64,000 nucleotides of DNA from Paratrimastix pyriformis. Lineage: Eukaryota > Preaxostyla > Paratrimastigidae. The position numbers and the translations under genes were made by a program. The stretch covers positions 372,001-436,000 of the forward strand of contig JAPMOS010000027.1 of NCBI GenBank assembly GCA_027972325.1, in the 5' to 3' direction. A model generated the notes under the pieces. It saw only the letters and a list, made by a program, of their open reading frames with translations. It was not told where the DNA came from and did not search any database. Below, piece after piece: positions 1 to 11,600 of the stretch. Each line of letters starts with the position of its first letter. Positions within the stretch are counted from its first letter, which is position 1.

Positions 1-340
1 CCCTTTTCCCACCCTACGCCTACCAGTGGATGGAAAATTTCACGTCACAAATCCCGACGAGGATTTTCATAAAATGACGAAGTTTTTATGATGGGCAGGT
101 GCAGGTCAGCCCATTTATGATGGCACTTTTCTTAATAACCATCACTCCATGACCTCTTCCCATCATAAAAAGTTTTATGTACGGGGTCTCCTTTACTTAC
201 CCCCGAGCAGCCCCCCCGGTCACTTTGCCAGGGTGGGCAGTGGCGGGCGGCACGTCGGTCAGGTGCAGGGCATCGAGGCGGGCCACGGCGGGGACATCCA
301 GACGTTCCTGATCACCAACCCTCGAGGCGGTGAGGCTTAA
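1..340 (+). CDS. possible 3' end of an upstream gene (partial)
   Basis: An open stretch near 2-88 reads PFPTLRLPVDGKFHVTNPDE and on to HKMTK. After a likely intron, a last exon near 241-340 reads VGQVQGIEAGHGGDIQTFLI and on to a TAA at 338-340. The base composition is lower in GC than the following gene. I do not recognise the family. The exon joins are inferred and the 5' part lies outside the window, so this could also be non-coding leader sequence. Confidence 0.3.
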
Positions 341-483
341 AGCGGGAGTTGTTTGTGTTATATTCGTAGCCTCCCAGTCTTCGGGAGGACGTCACGGTCG
401 CGAGCGGTCCCCGTGAAGGCAAAGAATGAATGCTTCATCCTCAGGCTCGGAAACCGAGCCCCCCGGGGCCCGTAAAAGGGAAC
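341..483. other. intergenic spacer
   Basis: Short spacer between the TAA at 338-340 and the first plausible ATG (484) of the next gene. I see no recognisable element in it. Confidence 0.4.
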
Positions 484-3400
484 ATGAGAAAGACCGAATC
501 ACCCAAGACACAAAATGGGAAAACTAAAGGGAGGGAGGACACCCACCACCCCGCACGCCCCTTAACCGGCGCGCACGAGAAGGTTTGCGTCGAACACCTC
601 GCGCACAAGGCACGGGGGGCACGGGCAGGTGGCGACCGGCTCGCGAGCGCGAACAAGCGCCTCAGAAGCGGCCTGCCCCATCCCCATCCCCATCCCCATC
701 CCCATCCCCATCCCATACCGGGCGACCCTTGGTGCCCGGGATTGCGGCTGGCTCCTTGGGCGGCCGCAGCCGTGCAGCGGATGCTGGACCGGTTCAACGA
801 GGACGAGGACGAGGACACCCTCAAGCGTCACTACGAGGAGGAGGCCAGGGTCCGCACCGCCCCCTCTCCGGCACCCGGCACCCGGCACCCGGCACCCGCT
901 GTCCCCCATCTGAATCCTGCCCTGCCCTTGCGTAGACATCGGGGCAGCCGGTGGGAGGACCGGGGGGCGGTCGGCCGCCCATGGGGCGCAGCCCCTCTTC
1001 GGCCGTCATGGCCCCGGCACCCGATCCCGGCCCCGGCCCCGGCCCCGGCCCCGGCCCCAGCCCCAGCCATGACCATGACCATGACCATGACCATGACCAT
1101 GACCACCCTGCTGGCAGCAGCCTCCGACCCGCGGCCCCGCAGGCTGCTGGGCTGCTGCAGAGCAGCCCCACCGGGTCCGACACTTCGGCCGATGCCCAGG
1201 GGCTCGCCGCTCCCGCCGCCCTCGAGCTGCCCGATGCCCCAGTGGCGGAGGCGCCCGGGCCGCCGCTGCTGGTGCCTGCACTGGTGACCCCCTCGGTGGA
1301 CGGGTCGCTGCGGGGCCTCGCGGCCATGCTCCACCTGCCGGGCGGGGCCGGGGACCTGTCCACCGACCTGCTCGCCGCCCTGGGCGTCCCCCACGACACT
1401 GCCCTGGGCCCCGGCCAGGGGCCTGACGGACACCCAGATGAAGGCGGGCATGAAGGCGGGCATGAAGGCGGGCATGAAGGCGGGCATGAAGGCGGGCATG
1501 AAGGCGGGCATGAAGGCGAGCATGAAGGCGAGCATGAAGGCGAGCATGAAGGCGAGCACGACGGCCCCAGGGGGCCGCAGGGCGGCATGTCATTCCACAT
1601 CGAGGCGGGCACCGACGCGGGCCCCGGGCGGGCGGTCGAAGTGCGCACGCCCCCCCTCGAGGGGGCCCTCTCGGGACTGCTGCCCCCCCTCCAGCCCGGC
1701 TCCGTCGCCGCCTCAGTCTTGGGGGGCCGCGCCCCAGCCGGGGGCCCGCGACCGTCCTCGGCCCTCTTGGGTAGCCCCACCCCGAGCGGCCTCTCCCCGG
1801 AGAGCGCCCCAGGGGACTTCGGTCTGTCCCTCCCTCCCTCTCCCTCCCCCCCCCATGCTGACGAGCCAGGGACATTGATCTGCCGTCGTGGGCGGGGGCG
1901 CGGACGGGCCAGTGGGTCTGGGGGACCTGCCCACCGAAGCCTCGACGCCCTCAGCCGATGGGACCCAGCCGCTGCTGGTGCAGTCGGTCGACATGGCCGG
2001 GGGCTCGGCTAAGGGCAGTCCCTTGCCCTTCGGCAGGCCCGGGAGCGCCGCCCTCCCTGCCAGTTCGAGTGGCCTGCTGGAGCAGGCCGTCCCCCTGCGC
2101 AGCCTGGGCGGCCCCACGACACCCGTCCCGAGCCCGACCAGCGACCTGACCGGCCAGCCGGATGGGCTCGTCCTGGCGGGGCTTCTCAACACGGACAACG
2201 CGCCCACCCCCTCGCCCGAGGGCGACGAGTCCCCGCCAGCGGCTGCCCCGCATGCCACCATGCCCACCCCGGGCAGACCCCCATTGGCCCCGCTGACCCT
2301 GCGGACGGCATCGGCGGCCAACATCGGGTCCGCCCCCCCGCCGCCCGACCGCTCCTCACCACCCCGCTTTCTCACCCCACGACCCTCCGGGCGGGGCGCA
2401 GGCCGCGCCTAGGTCTGGGGGCCATTGCCGAGGAGGGGGCCGGGTCGTTGGCCCAGCAAGCGAGCTCGCCCCCGCCGAGCCCCCACCCGGCCGGCCTGTC
2501 GGCCCTTCCGTCGACGGCCACCCTGGGGCCCAGCGCCTCGGGTGTGTTCGGAGGCCCCCACACGCCCCCCTCTCCCAGCCGCCGCCCCCAGCGCGAGCGG
2601 TCCATAACCCTGGTTCGCCCTCGCCTCGGTCCCTCGTTGGACGGCACCGGCACACCGAACCCACCCCGAACACATTGCACATCCCTGCGCACCCGATTCA
2701 CCGGGCGTCCCTTCTGCTTCTGCTTCTGCTTCTGCTTCTGCTTCTGCTTCTGCTTCTGCTTCTGCTTCTGCTTCTGCTTCTCCTTTCCCCTGTCCGCAGC
2801 TGGGCGGCGGGGCCATGGACATGTCGGCCAGCATCGCCCTGGAGGAGCCGCCCGCGCCCAGCCAGCGCCAGCAGCCACAAGTGCAGCTGCCCCCACAGCC
2901 GCCACAGCCGCCACAGCCACAGGGCGACCAGCCGCCCGAAGGCAACCCGCCCGAGGGCAACCACGAGGCCGACGCGGCCACCTTGCAGCAAGCCACCGAT
3001 GGTGCGTGCGAGGAGGCCCACGATGAGGCCTCCAAAGGGGACGCCAGGGGGCCCGGCGCGGCCACCAAGGACCGCAACGTCAGCAGCCTCGACGCGATGA
3101 AGCAGTCGATCGCCCTCCCCAAAGGTCCGCGCCCGCCCCCTCCTCGCCGCCCGCCGCCCTCCTCGCCGCCCCGTGTGGAGTCCGGCCACTGACCCGGTCG
3201 CTGACCCGGTCGCTGACCCGGTCGCTGACTCGGTCGCTGACTCGGTCGCTGACTCGGTCGCTGGCCCGGGGCATGCTGGGGCAGGCTCGATGCTGTGCTT
3301 GCTGATGGGTCTGGGGCTGGTGCTGCTGTGGACGGTGGCCGTCTCGGTATTCTGCATCACCGAAGTGACCACCACCGAGTTCGTCCCCTCCGAGCTGACC

Positions 3401-5918
3401 GCCTCCAGTCCGCCCCACCCACCCACCCACCCCCACGCCATCCTCGCCGTCACAATGTCGCAATGTCACCCTGGCACCCTCCTCGCCTTTTGCTGGAACG
3501 AGGCCTTTTGGCTCACCCGCCGTCCCTCACCCCTGGCGGCGCAGCGCTGCGGACGTCCGAAGTTGCCCGGCTCACCTACACGGCCATGCGGTACGCCTCG
3601 GCCCGCGAGGCCCTGCGGCCCGTCATCCCGGAGGGCATCCTGCTGGCTGCCGTGCGACCCATCGCCGCCCTCCAGGCCGCTTCGGCGGGGCGCCTCGCCC
3701 TCTCCCCGGGCAGCCTGCCGGCCCTCTCCCAGGCCTCCGGTCCGTCCCGGCTCGTGCCCCTGTCCATCCCCATGCCCGAACCCGTGCCCCCATCCATCCC
3801 GTGCTCCTGTCCATCCCGTGCTCCTGTCCATCCCGTGTCCCTGTCCATCCCGTGCTCCTGTCCATCCCGTGTCCCTGTCCATCCCGTGCCCCCATCCATC
3901 CCGTGTCCCTGTCCATCCCGTGTCCCTGTCCATCCCGTGTCCCTGTCCATCCCGTGTCCCTGTCCATCCCGTGTCCCTGTCCATCCCGCGCCCCTGTCCA
4001 TCCCGCGCCCCTGTCCATCATCCCGTGCCCCTGTCCATCCCGTGCCCCTGTCCAGCCTCATGCCAGCCCGAGCCCCCGTACTCACGTTCATGCTCTTGTT
4101 GGTGCCCATGTCCATGCCCATGTCCATGCCCATGCCCATTCGCAGGGGCGCTGCTGGGGCAGTCGGCTGCGGGGGGCCTCTCGCTGGGGGCCCTGCTCTG
4201 CCGCCATCTGGGCGGCCTGCTCCCCGCGGCCTCGGTGCCCGACCAGATGGGCGCCCTGGTGGCCTCGGGGGCCCCGCTGAGCGACCCGTACGCGACCAAC
4301 CACTCGGCCACCATCCGGGCCGTGGCCGCCTCGCTGGACACCCTCAACAGGGGGCTCCGCTTCGTCCGCATGCCGCCCGCCCCCCACCCCCCACCCCCGG
4401 CTCCCATCGTCCGCCTTTCTGGCTCATTCAGCCCCTCACCTGCCCCCGCTGGGCGCAGGGCGCCAGGGCGGGCGATCTGGCCGTCTCGGGGCTCCCCGAG
4501 CTGATGCTGCCTGGTCTGCCCCTCCCCTCCCCTCCTCTCCCCCCAAAGCTGCGCCAACGGCCGGCCCGCCATGACCGGTGACGCGGGGATGGACACGGGC
4601 ATGCGGCGGGCCGGGGCAGGCTCCTTCGGGGCCATCCAGGCCGACGACAGTCTCTTCACCGAGGCCGTCGAGTGCCTCATGTATAACGTCACCCGCTGCC
4701 TGCCGGGGCGGCTCACCGACCCGGCCGCCCTCGGCACCGGCCTGGCGGGGCTCCTCGACCACTTCCTGCAGGCAGCCCTGCGCCTCTCCACCGTCCGCCA
4801 CGCCCGCCCGTCCCCAACAGCACAGCACAGCACAGCACAGCACAGCACAGCACAGCACAGCACAGCACAGCACAGCACAGCACAGCACAGCACAGCACAG
4901 CACAGCACAGCACAGCACAGCACAGCACAGCACAGCACAGCACAGCACAGCACAGCACAGCACAGCACAGCACAGCGCAGCACAGCGCAGCACAGCGCAG
5001 CACAGCGCAGCACAGCGCAGCACAGCGCAGCACAGCGCAGCGCAGCGCAGCACAGCGCAGCACAGCGCAGCACAGCGCAGCACAGCGCAGCACAGCGCAG
5101 CACAGCACAACACAACACAACACAACACAACACAGCACAACACAGCACAGCACAGCGGCAGCGGGCCGCTCGGCTCGGCCTTGCCGTGGATCCGCCCATC
5201 CCTTCCGTTCATTCGCCATCCTCCGTCCCTGGCTCCCTCCGTCCCTGGCTCCCTCCGTCCCTGGCTCCCTCCGTCCCTGGCTCCCTCCGTCTCGGTCCTG
5301 CAGCGCGGTTGGGACGCGGGCCTGGCGGGGTCGGCGGACTTCGGGTTGCTGCTCTCGGCCTTCGAGTTCGACCTCACCGACGGCCTCGACCGGTCCACCG
5401 AGAACTACCGCGCGTCCGCAGCCCCCGCCCCGTCCTGCGTCGCACCACACCCTGCCCCGCCCCGCCCCGCCATCATGCCGCCATTCACCTCGCACCCGCC
5501 CCGCCCCGCCATCATGCCGCCATTCACCTCGCACCCGCCCCGCCCCGCCATCATGCCGCCATTCACCGCTCTTCTCCCCGGCCATCCCTTGGCCTCTCCC
5601 TTGGCCTCTCCCGGTCCCGGCAGGAACGGGGAGAGTATGCTGAGCTCGGGCATCTCGGTGTGCATCGTCATGCTGGTCGTCTCGGCCCTCATCTTCGCCA
5701 CCGCCCAGCGTCCGCATCCCTGCCTCGCCCGGCCCTGCCTGCCTCGCCCGGCCCTGCCATCCCTGCCTGCCTCGCCCCGCCTGTCTGGGGCCTCTCGATC
5801 ACTCGGCTCGGCATGCTCGCACTGGGGTTGCGGCTGGGGCAGTCTGCTTCTGGCAGAGCAGCGTCCATCTGCAGAACGAGGCCTACAAGACCCTCCGCAT
5901 GGTCGGCCCTCCATCGTC

Positions 5919-5949
<31 letters not shown>

Positions 5950-7581
5950 ACACACGCGTCCCCCGTCTTGATGCCCTCCCGCCTGCCTTTGCTGCCCTCC
6001 GGCTCACCTCCGCTCCATTCGCCCCGGCCTCCGCGCCAGTTGGCCATGATGCCCGCCCAGGAATCCAGTCCGCGCTGCCCGCCTGCCCCCGCCTGCCCCG
6101 CCTGCCCCGCCCCCCCGCCTGCCCCGCCTGCCCCCGCCTGCCCCGCCTGCCCCGCCTGCCCCGCCTGCCCCGCCTGCCCCGCCTGCCCCGCCTGCCCCGC
6201 CTGCCCCGCCTGCCCCGCCTGCGCACCTCTCCTTTCCGCCCCGGACCCATGTTATCCTGCTCCGGCACTGCCGCAGACGCGGAGCTGGTTGTCTGGAACG
6301 CCACCCTGGTGCTGAAGATCAAGAGCATCGACGTCCAGCACAAGCGCCTCGTCCGTTGTCCCCTCCGTGACCCGCGCCCCCGCCCCGGCTGTGCCGCTGT
6401 CTGCTTGTCGGCCCCTTGCCTGGCGTGTGGGCCATCCTGACCGAGTTGGGCCCGGGTTGTCCGGGTCCGGTCGGGGGGGCGCAGGTGGACCTGATCAACC
6501 AGATGTACCGCGCCATGACCGGCGGCAAGGAACGCGAGGTCGCCCTGCCTCCCCGCCCTGCCTCCCCGCCCTGCCTCCCCGCCCTGCCTCCCCGCCCTGC
6601 CTCCCGCCCTGCCTCCCGCCCTGCCTCCCCGCCCTGCCTCCCCGCCTGCCTCCCGCCCTGCCTCCCCGCCCTGCCTCCCCGCCCTGCCTCCCCGCCCTGC
6701 CTCCCGCCCTGCCTCCCCGCCCTGCCTCCCCGCCCTGCCTCCCCGCCCTGCCTCCCCGCCCTGCCTCCTCGCCCTGCCTCCCGCCCTGCCTCCCCGCCCT
6801 GCCTCCCCGCCCTGCCTCCCCGCCCTGCCTCCCCGCCCTGCCTCCCCGCCCTGCCTCCCCGCCCTGCCTCCCCGCCCTGCCTCCCCGCCCTGCCTCTCCC
6901 CGCCTCCCGCCCTGCCTCCCCGCCCTGCCTTTCTCTCCTCCCGGGGGACGAGGGCACGACGCCGTCGGGTGGCGCCTCCGGCTGCGGGCTGCGGGCTGCG
7001 GGCTGCGGGGCCGGTCTGGGCAGGCGGTCTTCGAGGTCTTCGAGGGGCTGCTGAACTACACCCGGACCCACTTCAGCGACGAGGAGCTCATGCTGCGCCG
7101 CTACGGCTACCCCCTCCTCGCACAGCACCATGAATGGCCCGTCCCCGCCCCCCACCGCCCCCCACCGCCCACCGCCACCCCTGCCGGGGGCAGAGCGGGG
7201 GCAGGCGGCAGGGGCAGAGCGTGCAGAATGGCAGCGGGGACTGAAGGGGCTGCGGCTGGGGTCCGTGTGGGGCGGCGGCGCAGGCACAAGCAGCTCGTGC
7301 GGCAGGTGGGCCAGCACGGGGCCGCCTACCGGGCACAGGAACCCGGGGCGGACTTCTCCCTGATCAACTTCCTGACCTCCTGGCTCACCTCCCACATCAA
7401 GGTCCGCCCCGCCGCCCCGCCGCCCCGCCGCCCCGCCGCCCCCGCCGCCCCCGCCGCCCCGCCGCCCCGCCGCCCCCGTCGCGATTGGGCTGCTGCTCAC
7501 TGCTGCTGCCGGGTGGCCGTGCGCTTAGGGCGGGATCGCCAGTACGCCCAGTGGCTCCAGTCGAAGAACCTGCATCCCTGA
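484..7581 (+). CDS. two-TM receptor-like membrane protein with C-terminal hemerythrin domain (multi-exon)
   Basis: The N-terminal region is low complexity and probably cytosolic: exon 1 reads from ATG 484 (MRKTESPKTQNGK...) and joins in frame to RMLDRFNEDEDEDTLKRHYE, which ends at a GTCCGC donor at 850. Next come His-rich tracts (HD repeats near 1066-1106, HEGG repeats 1438-1560). TM1 lies near 3290-3360 (MLCLLMGLGLVLLWTVAVSV). A roughly 250-residue inter-membrane region follows (exons near 3540-3740, 4145-4380, 4570-4800, 5303-5410). TM2 lies near 5640-5700 (ISVCIVMLVVSALIFA). The linker EAYKTLRM/LAMMPAQES leads to hemerythrin (exons about 6278-6351, 6485-6537, 7023-7136, 7284-7401, 7529-7581). 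All seven diiron ligands of bacteriohemerythrin have counterparts: H in IDVQH, H and E in HFSDEE, two H in QHHEWH, H in WLTSHI, D in DRQYAQWL. Likely role: oxygen or iron sensing at a membrane (inference). Exon joins in the low-complexity N-terminal part are uncertain. Confidence 0.72.
676..716. repeat. CCCCAT hexamer tandem repeat (intronic)
   Basis: About seven copies of a 6-bp unit inside the inferred first intron of the hemerythrin gene. Confidence 0.9.
1438..1560 (+). repeat. 12-bp coding minisatellite encoding HEGG/HEGE
   Basis: About ten copies of GAAGGCGGGCAT. The frame that is open here reads (HEGG)n then (HEGE)n. Because the unit is 12 bp, copy-number change keeps the frame. It sits in the predicted N-terminal cytosolic part of the hemerythrin-containing protein, 330 bp after a (HD)n tract. 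Confidence 0.8.
2711..2782. repeat. TTCTGC hexamer tandem repeat (intronic)
   Basis: About twelve copies of a 6-bp pyrimidine-rich unit just before an exon of the hemerythrin gene that starts near 2800. Confidence 0.9.
3186..3263. repeat. 12-bp tandem repeat CTGACCCGGTCG (intronic)
   Basis: About six copies between the donor near 3124 and the TM1 exon starting near 3287. Confidence 0.9.
3794..4058. repeat. 17-18 bp minisatellite (TGTCCATCCCGTGTCCC variants)
   Basis: Degenerate tandem array filling the intron between the exon ending near 3739 and the next exon near 4145 of the hemerythrin gene. Confidence 0.88.
4818..5157. repeat. 340-bp CACAG pentamer array (intronic)
   Basis: Nearly pure 5-bp repeat (CACAG, with CGCAG and CACAA variants toward its 3' end) occupying most of one intron of the hemerythrin gene. 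The ordered drift from CACAG to CGCAG to CACAA blocks suggests local expansion of variant units. Confidence 0.95.
5222..5292. repeat. 15-bp tandem repeat CCTGGCTCCCTCCGT
   Basis: About 4.5 copies, lying in the same intron as the CACAG array, downstream of it. Confidence 0.9.
5465..5572. repeat. 39-bp minisatellite, three copies
   Basis: The motif ATCATGCCGCCATTCACC recurs at 5472, 5511 and 5550, giving a 39-bp period within the intron before the TM2 exon. Confidence 0.9.
6078..6222. repeat. 9-bp tandem repeat TGCCCCGCC (intronic)
   Basis: About fifteen copies, some degenerate, in the intron immediately upstream of the first hemerythrin exon. Confidence 0.9.
6541..6938. repeat. 13-bp minisatellite CGCCCTGCCTCCC, about 30 copies (intronic)
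   Basis: Fills the intron that separates two hemerythrin exons (6485-6537 and 7023-7136). The repeat begins within a few bases of the donor. Confidence 0.93.
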
Positions 7582-8033
7582 CCGGACCACCCCGCCGCCG
7601 CCCGTCGGGGCACGCGGTGGGCCGGGTCCCTGTGCCAGGCCTTCATGGTCCAGTTGCCAGGCGGTGCGCAGGCATGCACACCCGAGGCATGCGGCCTCCC
7701 TCCCTCCTCCCTCCCTCCCTCCCTCCCTCCCTCCCTCCTCCCTCCCTCCCTCCCTCCCTCCCTCCCTCCCTCCCTCCCTCCCTCCCTCCCTCCCTCCTCC
7801 CTCCCTCCCTCCCTCCCTCCCCTCCCTCCCCCTCCCTCAGAATCTCAGTAATCCCCGGAAGCTTGTTCTTCCCCATCCATCCCTCCATCCCCCATCCATC
7901 CGCATCCCTCCCCATCCGGTCTTCAAGCACCGAGTGTTCGTTTGTTCATCTCATCGTCCGTCGTTCCGACAGGGCGGGGAAGCTGGTTGACGCCAGCCGG
8001 GGGTTCCGCTCGGGGTTCCTCGCCAATCGCCGC
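7582..8033. other. convergent spacer with CT-rich array
   Basis: Spacer between the 3' ends of the hemerythrin (+) and PSMD1 (-) genes. Positions 7691-7838 are a CCCT/CCTC tetranucleotide array. The remainder shows no gene; reading frames here come from the repeat. Confidence 0.7.
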
Positions 8034-8633
8034 TCAAGGGTACTCGAAGGGCTCTGGCGGGGCGGGCTCGTCATCGCCCACTGCGACCCGGCCAGCCCAG
8101 GGGGACGACCGAGGTGGGGGTGGGTGAGCAAGGCGCGCGGGTGTGTTGGCAACGAGAGGCGGGGGGGGGGGGGGAAGCGACCCTTCATGGCCGTCTCGGT
8201 GACGAGGGAGACGGGCTGCTCGGCGTGCTCGTCCAGCAGGACGATGATGCCCATGCGCTTCTCCTGAGACGCGCCCCCCCGACGGGACGGAGGCCGGGTC
8301 AAGAGGCCGCCCGACAAGGAAACGAGCAGCCAGCGGGAGGGAGGGAACCTGCAGACCGGGCGGACAGGCTTGTAGCGGGGGTCGGAATCGTAGAGAATGT
8401 CCTTGCGCTGATCGGGCGTGACGCGGGCCGGGTTTTGGAGGACCTGGAAAGCGGCGTCCTTCGTGGCAACGGCGGCTGCGGTGGCGGGCCCCTCGGTGGT
8501 GGTGGTGGTGGCCGTGGCGGCAGGAGTGGGAGAAGGGGTGGCGGCAGTGGTGGTCGTGGTAGTGGCGGCAGTGGCGGTCGTGGCGGGGTGGTGGCGGGTG
8601 AGGGGTGGTGGTGGTGGCGGTGGTGGTGGTGGT

Positions 8634-8665
<32 letters not shown>

Positions 8666-11600
8666 GGCCTTCCACCTCCATCGAGGAGGCCCCCTCACCG
8701 GCGGCGTTCTTGGCCTGCTCGCGCTCCTTCTTCTTCTTCTCCTCGAGGGCCTGGGCGTGGGCGGTCGTCGACAGAATGGCCGCGGGGCCCTTTTTGACCT
8801 CCTCCTTGGGAGGGGGCACCCGCTTCTCTGGGTAGGCGTACAGGGAGGGCTTGTTGTTGCTCTTGAAACTAAAGAGGGGCATCTGGAAAGGACAGGCCGG
8901 ATCAACGGACGGATGATGATGCACATGCGCAGAAGCGGACCCATCGGGGGGCACGGGGCACGGGGCACGGGGCACGGGGCACGGGGCACGGGGCACGGGG
9001 CACGGGGCACGGGGCACGGGGCACGGGGCACGGGGCACGGGGCACGGAGGGAAGGCGGACCTGGAGCTCCGAGTTGACGGCGATGATGGCGGTGGGCTCG
9101 AAGGCCAGCGCCAGGCAGTGGATCATGGGATGCCAGTACCAGAACTGCAGGAAGAGGGTCATCCCAGCGATGGCCCCCAGCCGGGGCACGCCGGTGGCCG
9201 AGTGGAGCGAGATGGTGACGTTGCGGCCGCCCGCGTCGATGATGCCCGTGGCGAGCATGGCCCCGAACTTGACGATGGGCTCGACGACCTTCTGAGGCAT
9301 GATCTTGAAGTACTCCGCCCGGACGTCCTTGATCTAATGGAGGGAGGGGGTGGGGGTGGAGATTGCCGGTGCGGGCGGAGATGTGCGGGATCGGCCGACC
9401 TTGGGCTCCTGGACCTCGTTGCGGAGCATGCACACCATGGCCAGCCCGATGCAGGCCGCCTGGCGGACGAAGCTCACCCGGTCCTCCATCATGTGGCGCA
9501 ACATGGCAAACGCCTCCGTGTTCCCCGTGGCGGCGCAGGAAACCCCGAGGGCCAGAGCCACGCCGTAGCGGACGTGGGGGTTGAAGCTCTCTGCGGTCAG
9601 CTTGAGCATCTTGGGGCAGCTCTCGGGGTCCCTGCACAGCATGAGGCGGCCAAGGATAGGCCGAAGGACCGCATGAGACAAGAGCGCTAACGCCACCCAC
9701 GCAGCACAGGGAGGATCGCGCTGTGCAAAGTCGCACGGACCGGCTGAGGAGGAAGCCCACGGCCATGACGGAGGCTCGTCGGACGTCATCGCTGGGGTCG
9801 CTGACGGCCACCCGAAGGAGGCGCGAGAGGATGGCGTGGTTCGGGTTGCCGCAGTAAGCCAGGCCGGCGCAGAACATGCCGCCATACCGGATGAGGGCCT
9901 CCTGGTCCATGCACATCTGCTCGATGACGATGTCGGCCTGGCCCTCGCACCCGCACATGATCAAAGCCACGGCCAGGCCCAGGGCGCGGGTAATCTTTTC
10001 GTGCTTCGTGTCGTGGGCGTAGGCCAGCAGTTCGTGGACGGCCTCCGCGTTGCCCGTGCCCAGCATGACCATGCCAATGCCGTAGGCAGCGGCCTCACCC
10101 GAGACTGCGTTGTCGGCGAAAAGCACCGCCTTCAGCGCCTCAAAGAGAGCTGCGGGAGAGGAAGTCACCGAGCGGAGAAACGGACCCAGTGAGGCTCAGC
10201 GGAATGGGGATGTGGGAATGGGATGCGGGAAGTGGATGCGGCAAGGACAGACTGAGATCGCCAGTCCCAAGCGCAGCAGCGCCCAGGCCCAGAGCGGCAC
10301 CATGCTGGACCACGGGGGCATTGGCGGGGTTGCCAGCGGCGGCGTTGAGGGCCTCCAGGAGGTAGGGGACGCACTCGCCGCCGTGGTTGGCGTTGATCAG
10401 GCCGAGCGCATAAAGGGCACCGGCTTCGCTGTAGGGGCTCGAGGTGGCTGCTCCGGCCCCGACAGCGCCGGCACTCGCGGGGAGGAACTGGCCCAAGAGA
10501 GTCATGCCCTCCTTGATGTGGCCCTGTCGCGCATAAAAGAAAAAAAATATGGGTGGATGGGTGTCAGAATGGAAGACGGACAATGTGCACGACACCGATG
10601 GATGACGTGACGGCCATTTTGGCGAAATTGGTGGCCCGGGCGATGAACTCCTCGTTGGCGCGGAGGAAGGAGTCACACGCAGTGCCTGCATACATCAGGG
10701 CATGGGCATACACGGCACCGGCGTGCGTCAGCGAGCTGCGCTGGTCGACTTTAGCCTGGGGGAACGGGGCGGGGTGTGAGACGGGGAGAAGAGCGCCAAG
10801 AACGACCTTCACGTCGGCCATGTTGAGAGGGTCGGCCTTGTTGTGTGCAAAGAGGAACCGCAGTTTGAGATCAGTCAAAGGCTCGCCCGAGAGGACGCTC
10901 TGAACTTGGGTGCCCAGGGTGCCCGGTTCGCCTTCAAAAGAACCCGTGAGGGCCTTGAGACGGTCGCGAATGACCCGGATAAACTGCTGAGGAGCTGCCT
11001 CGAGCAGATCAAAGGCGAGTTGAAGTACTGTGGCCTTGTTCTGAATCAGGAGAAGGAAGTGTGAAGCAGGGTGTGGCAGGAACGCCGAACGGACATTCTT
11101 CTGGATTTCAGAGACGAACATCAGCGCGACTCGCTCAGGGTCATTCAGGGAGACCAGCAACTGGCAGATTTCGAAGAGATCAGGGGGGGTTTGGGCACTG
11201 TGCATCTGCACCAGAAGGCGGAAGATCTGCAGGCGGAAGTCGCGGCTGTGGACGTTCTTCAGGGAGATGCGGTGGCACTCGGCGAGCATGTGGCGTAGGT
11301 TGCCAGATTGCTGCATGGCGCGCTCGAGGATGTCAAGGCGATGCCCCTCAATCGCCAACCCCATCACATGGTGGAATTCGCCCTTGCTGTGGAAAGTTGA
11401 ATAAAAGGCGCTGTGGGGGAGGAGTGGGCTCCAGACCTGAGAGCCAACTCGCACTTCCGATTGAAAAGTGCCTCCAGGCGAGGATCCATTGGGGCTGGGT
11501 GATCTTCCTTCCCCTCGGCCAGACGGAGTTGCTCGGCCTTGTATACATCGATGGCCTTATCTGGAGCGAAAATGGTGTGTTTGATCTGTGAGAATAGTCT

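Noticed and set aside
4818-5157. CRISPR-like or telomere-like repeat array
   Set aside because: Direct tandem repeat with no spacers and no telomeric unit, and it is inside a eukaryotic intron.
4578-6440. 620-codon plus frame containing (AQHST)n repeats
   Set aside because: The CACAG array is open in several frames because a 5-bp unit cycles through them; homology-supported exons on each side use different frames, so the array is intronic.
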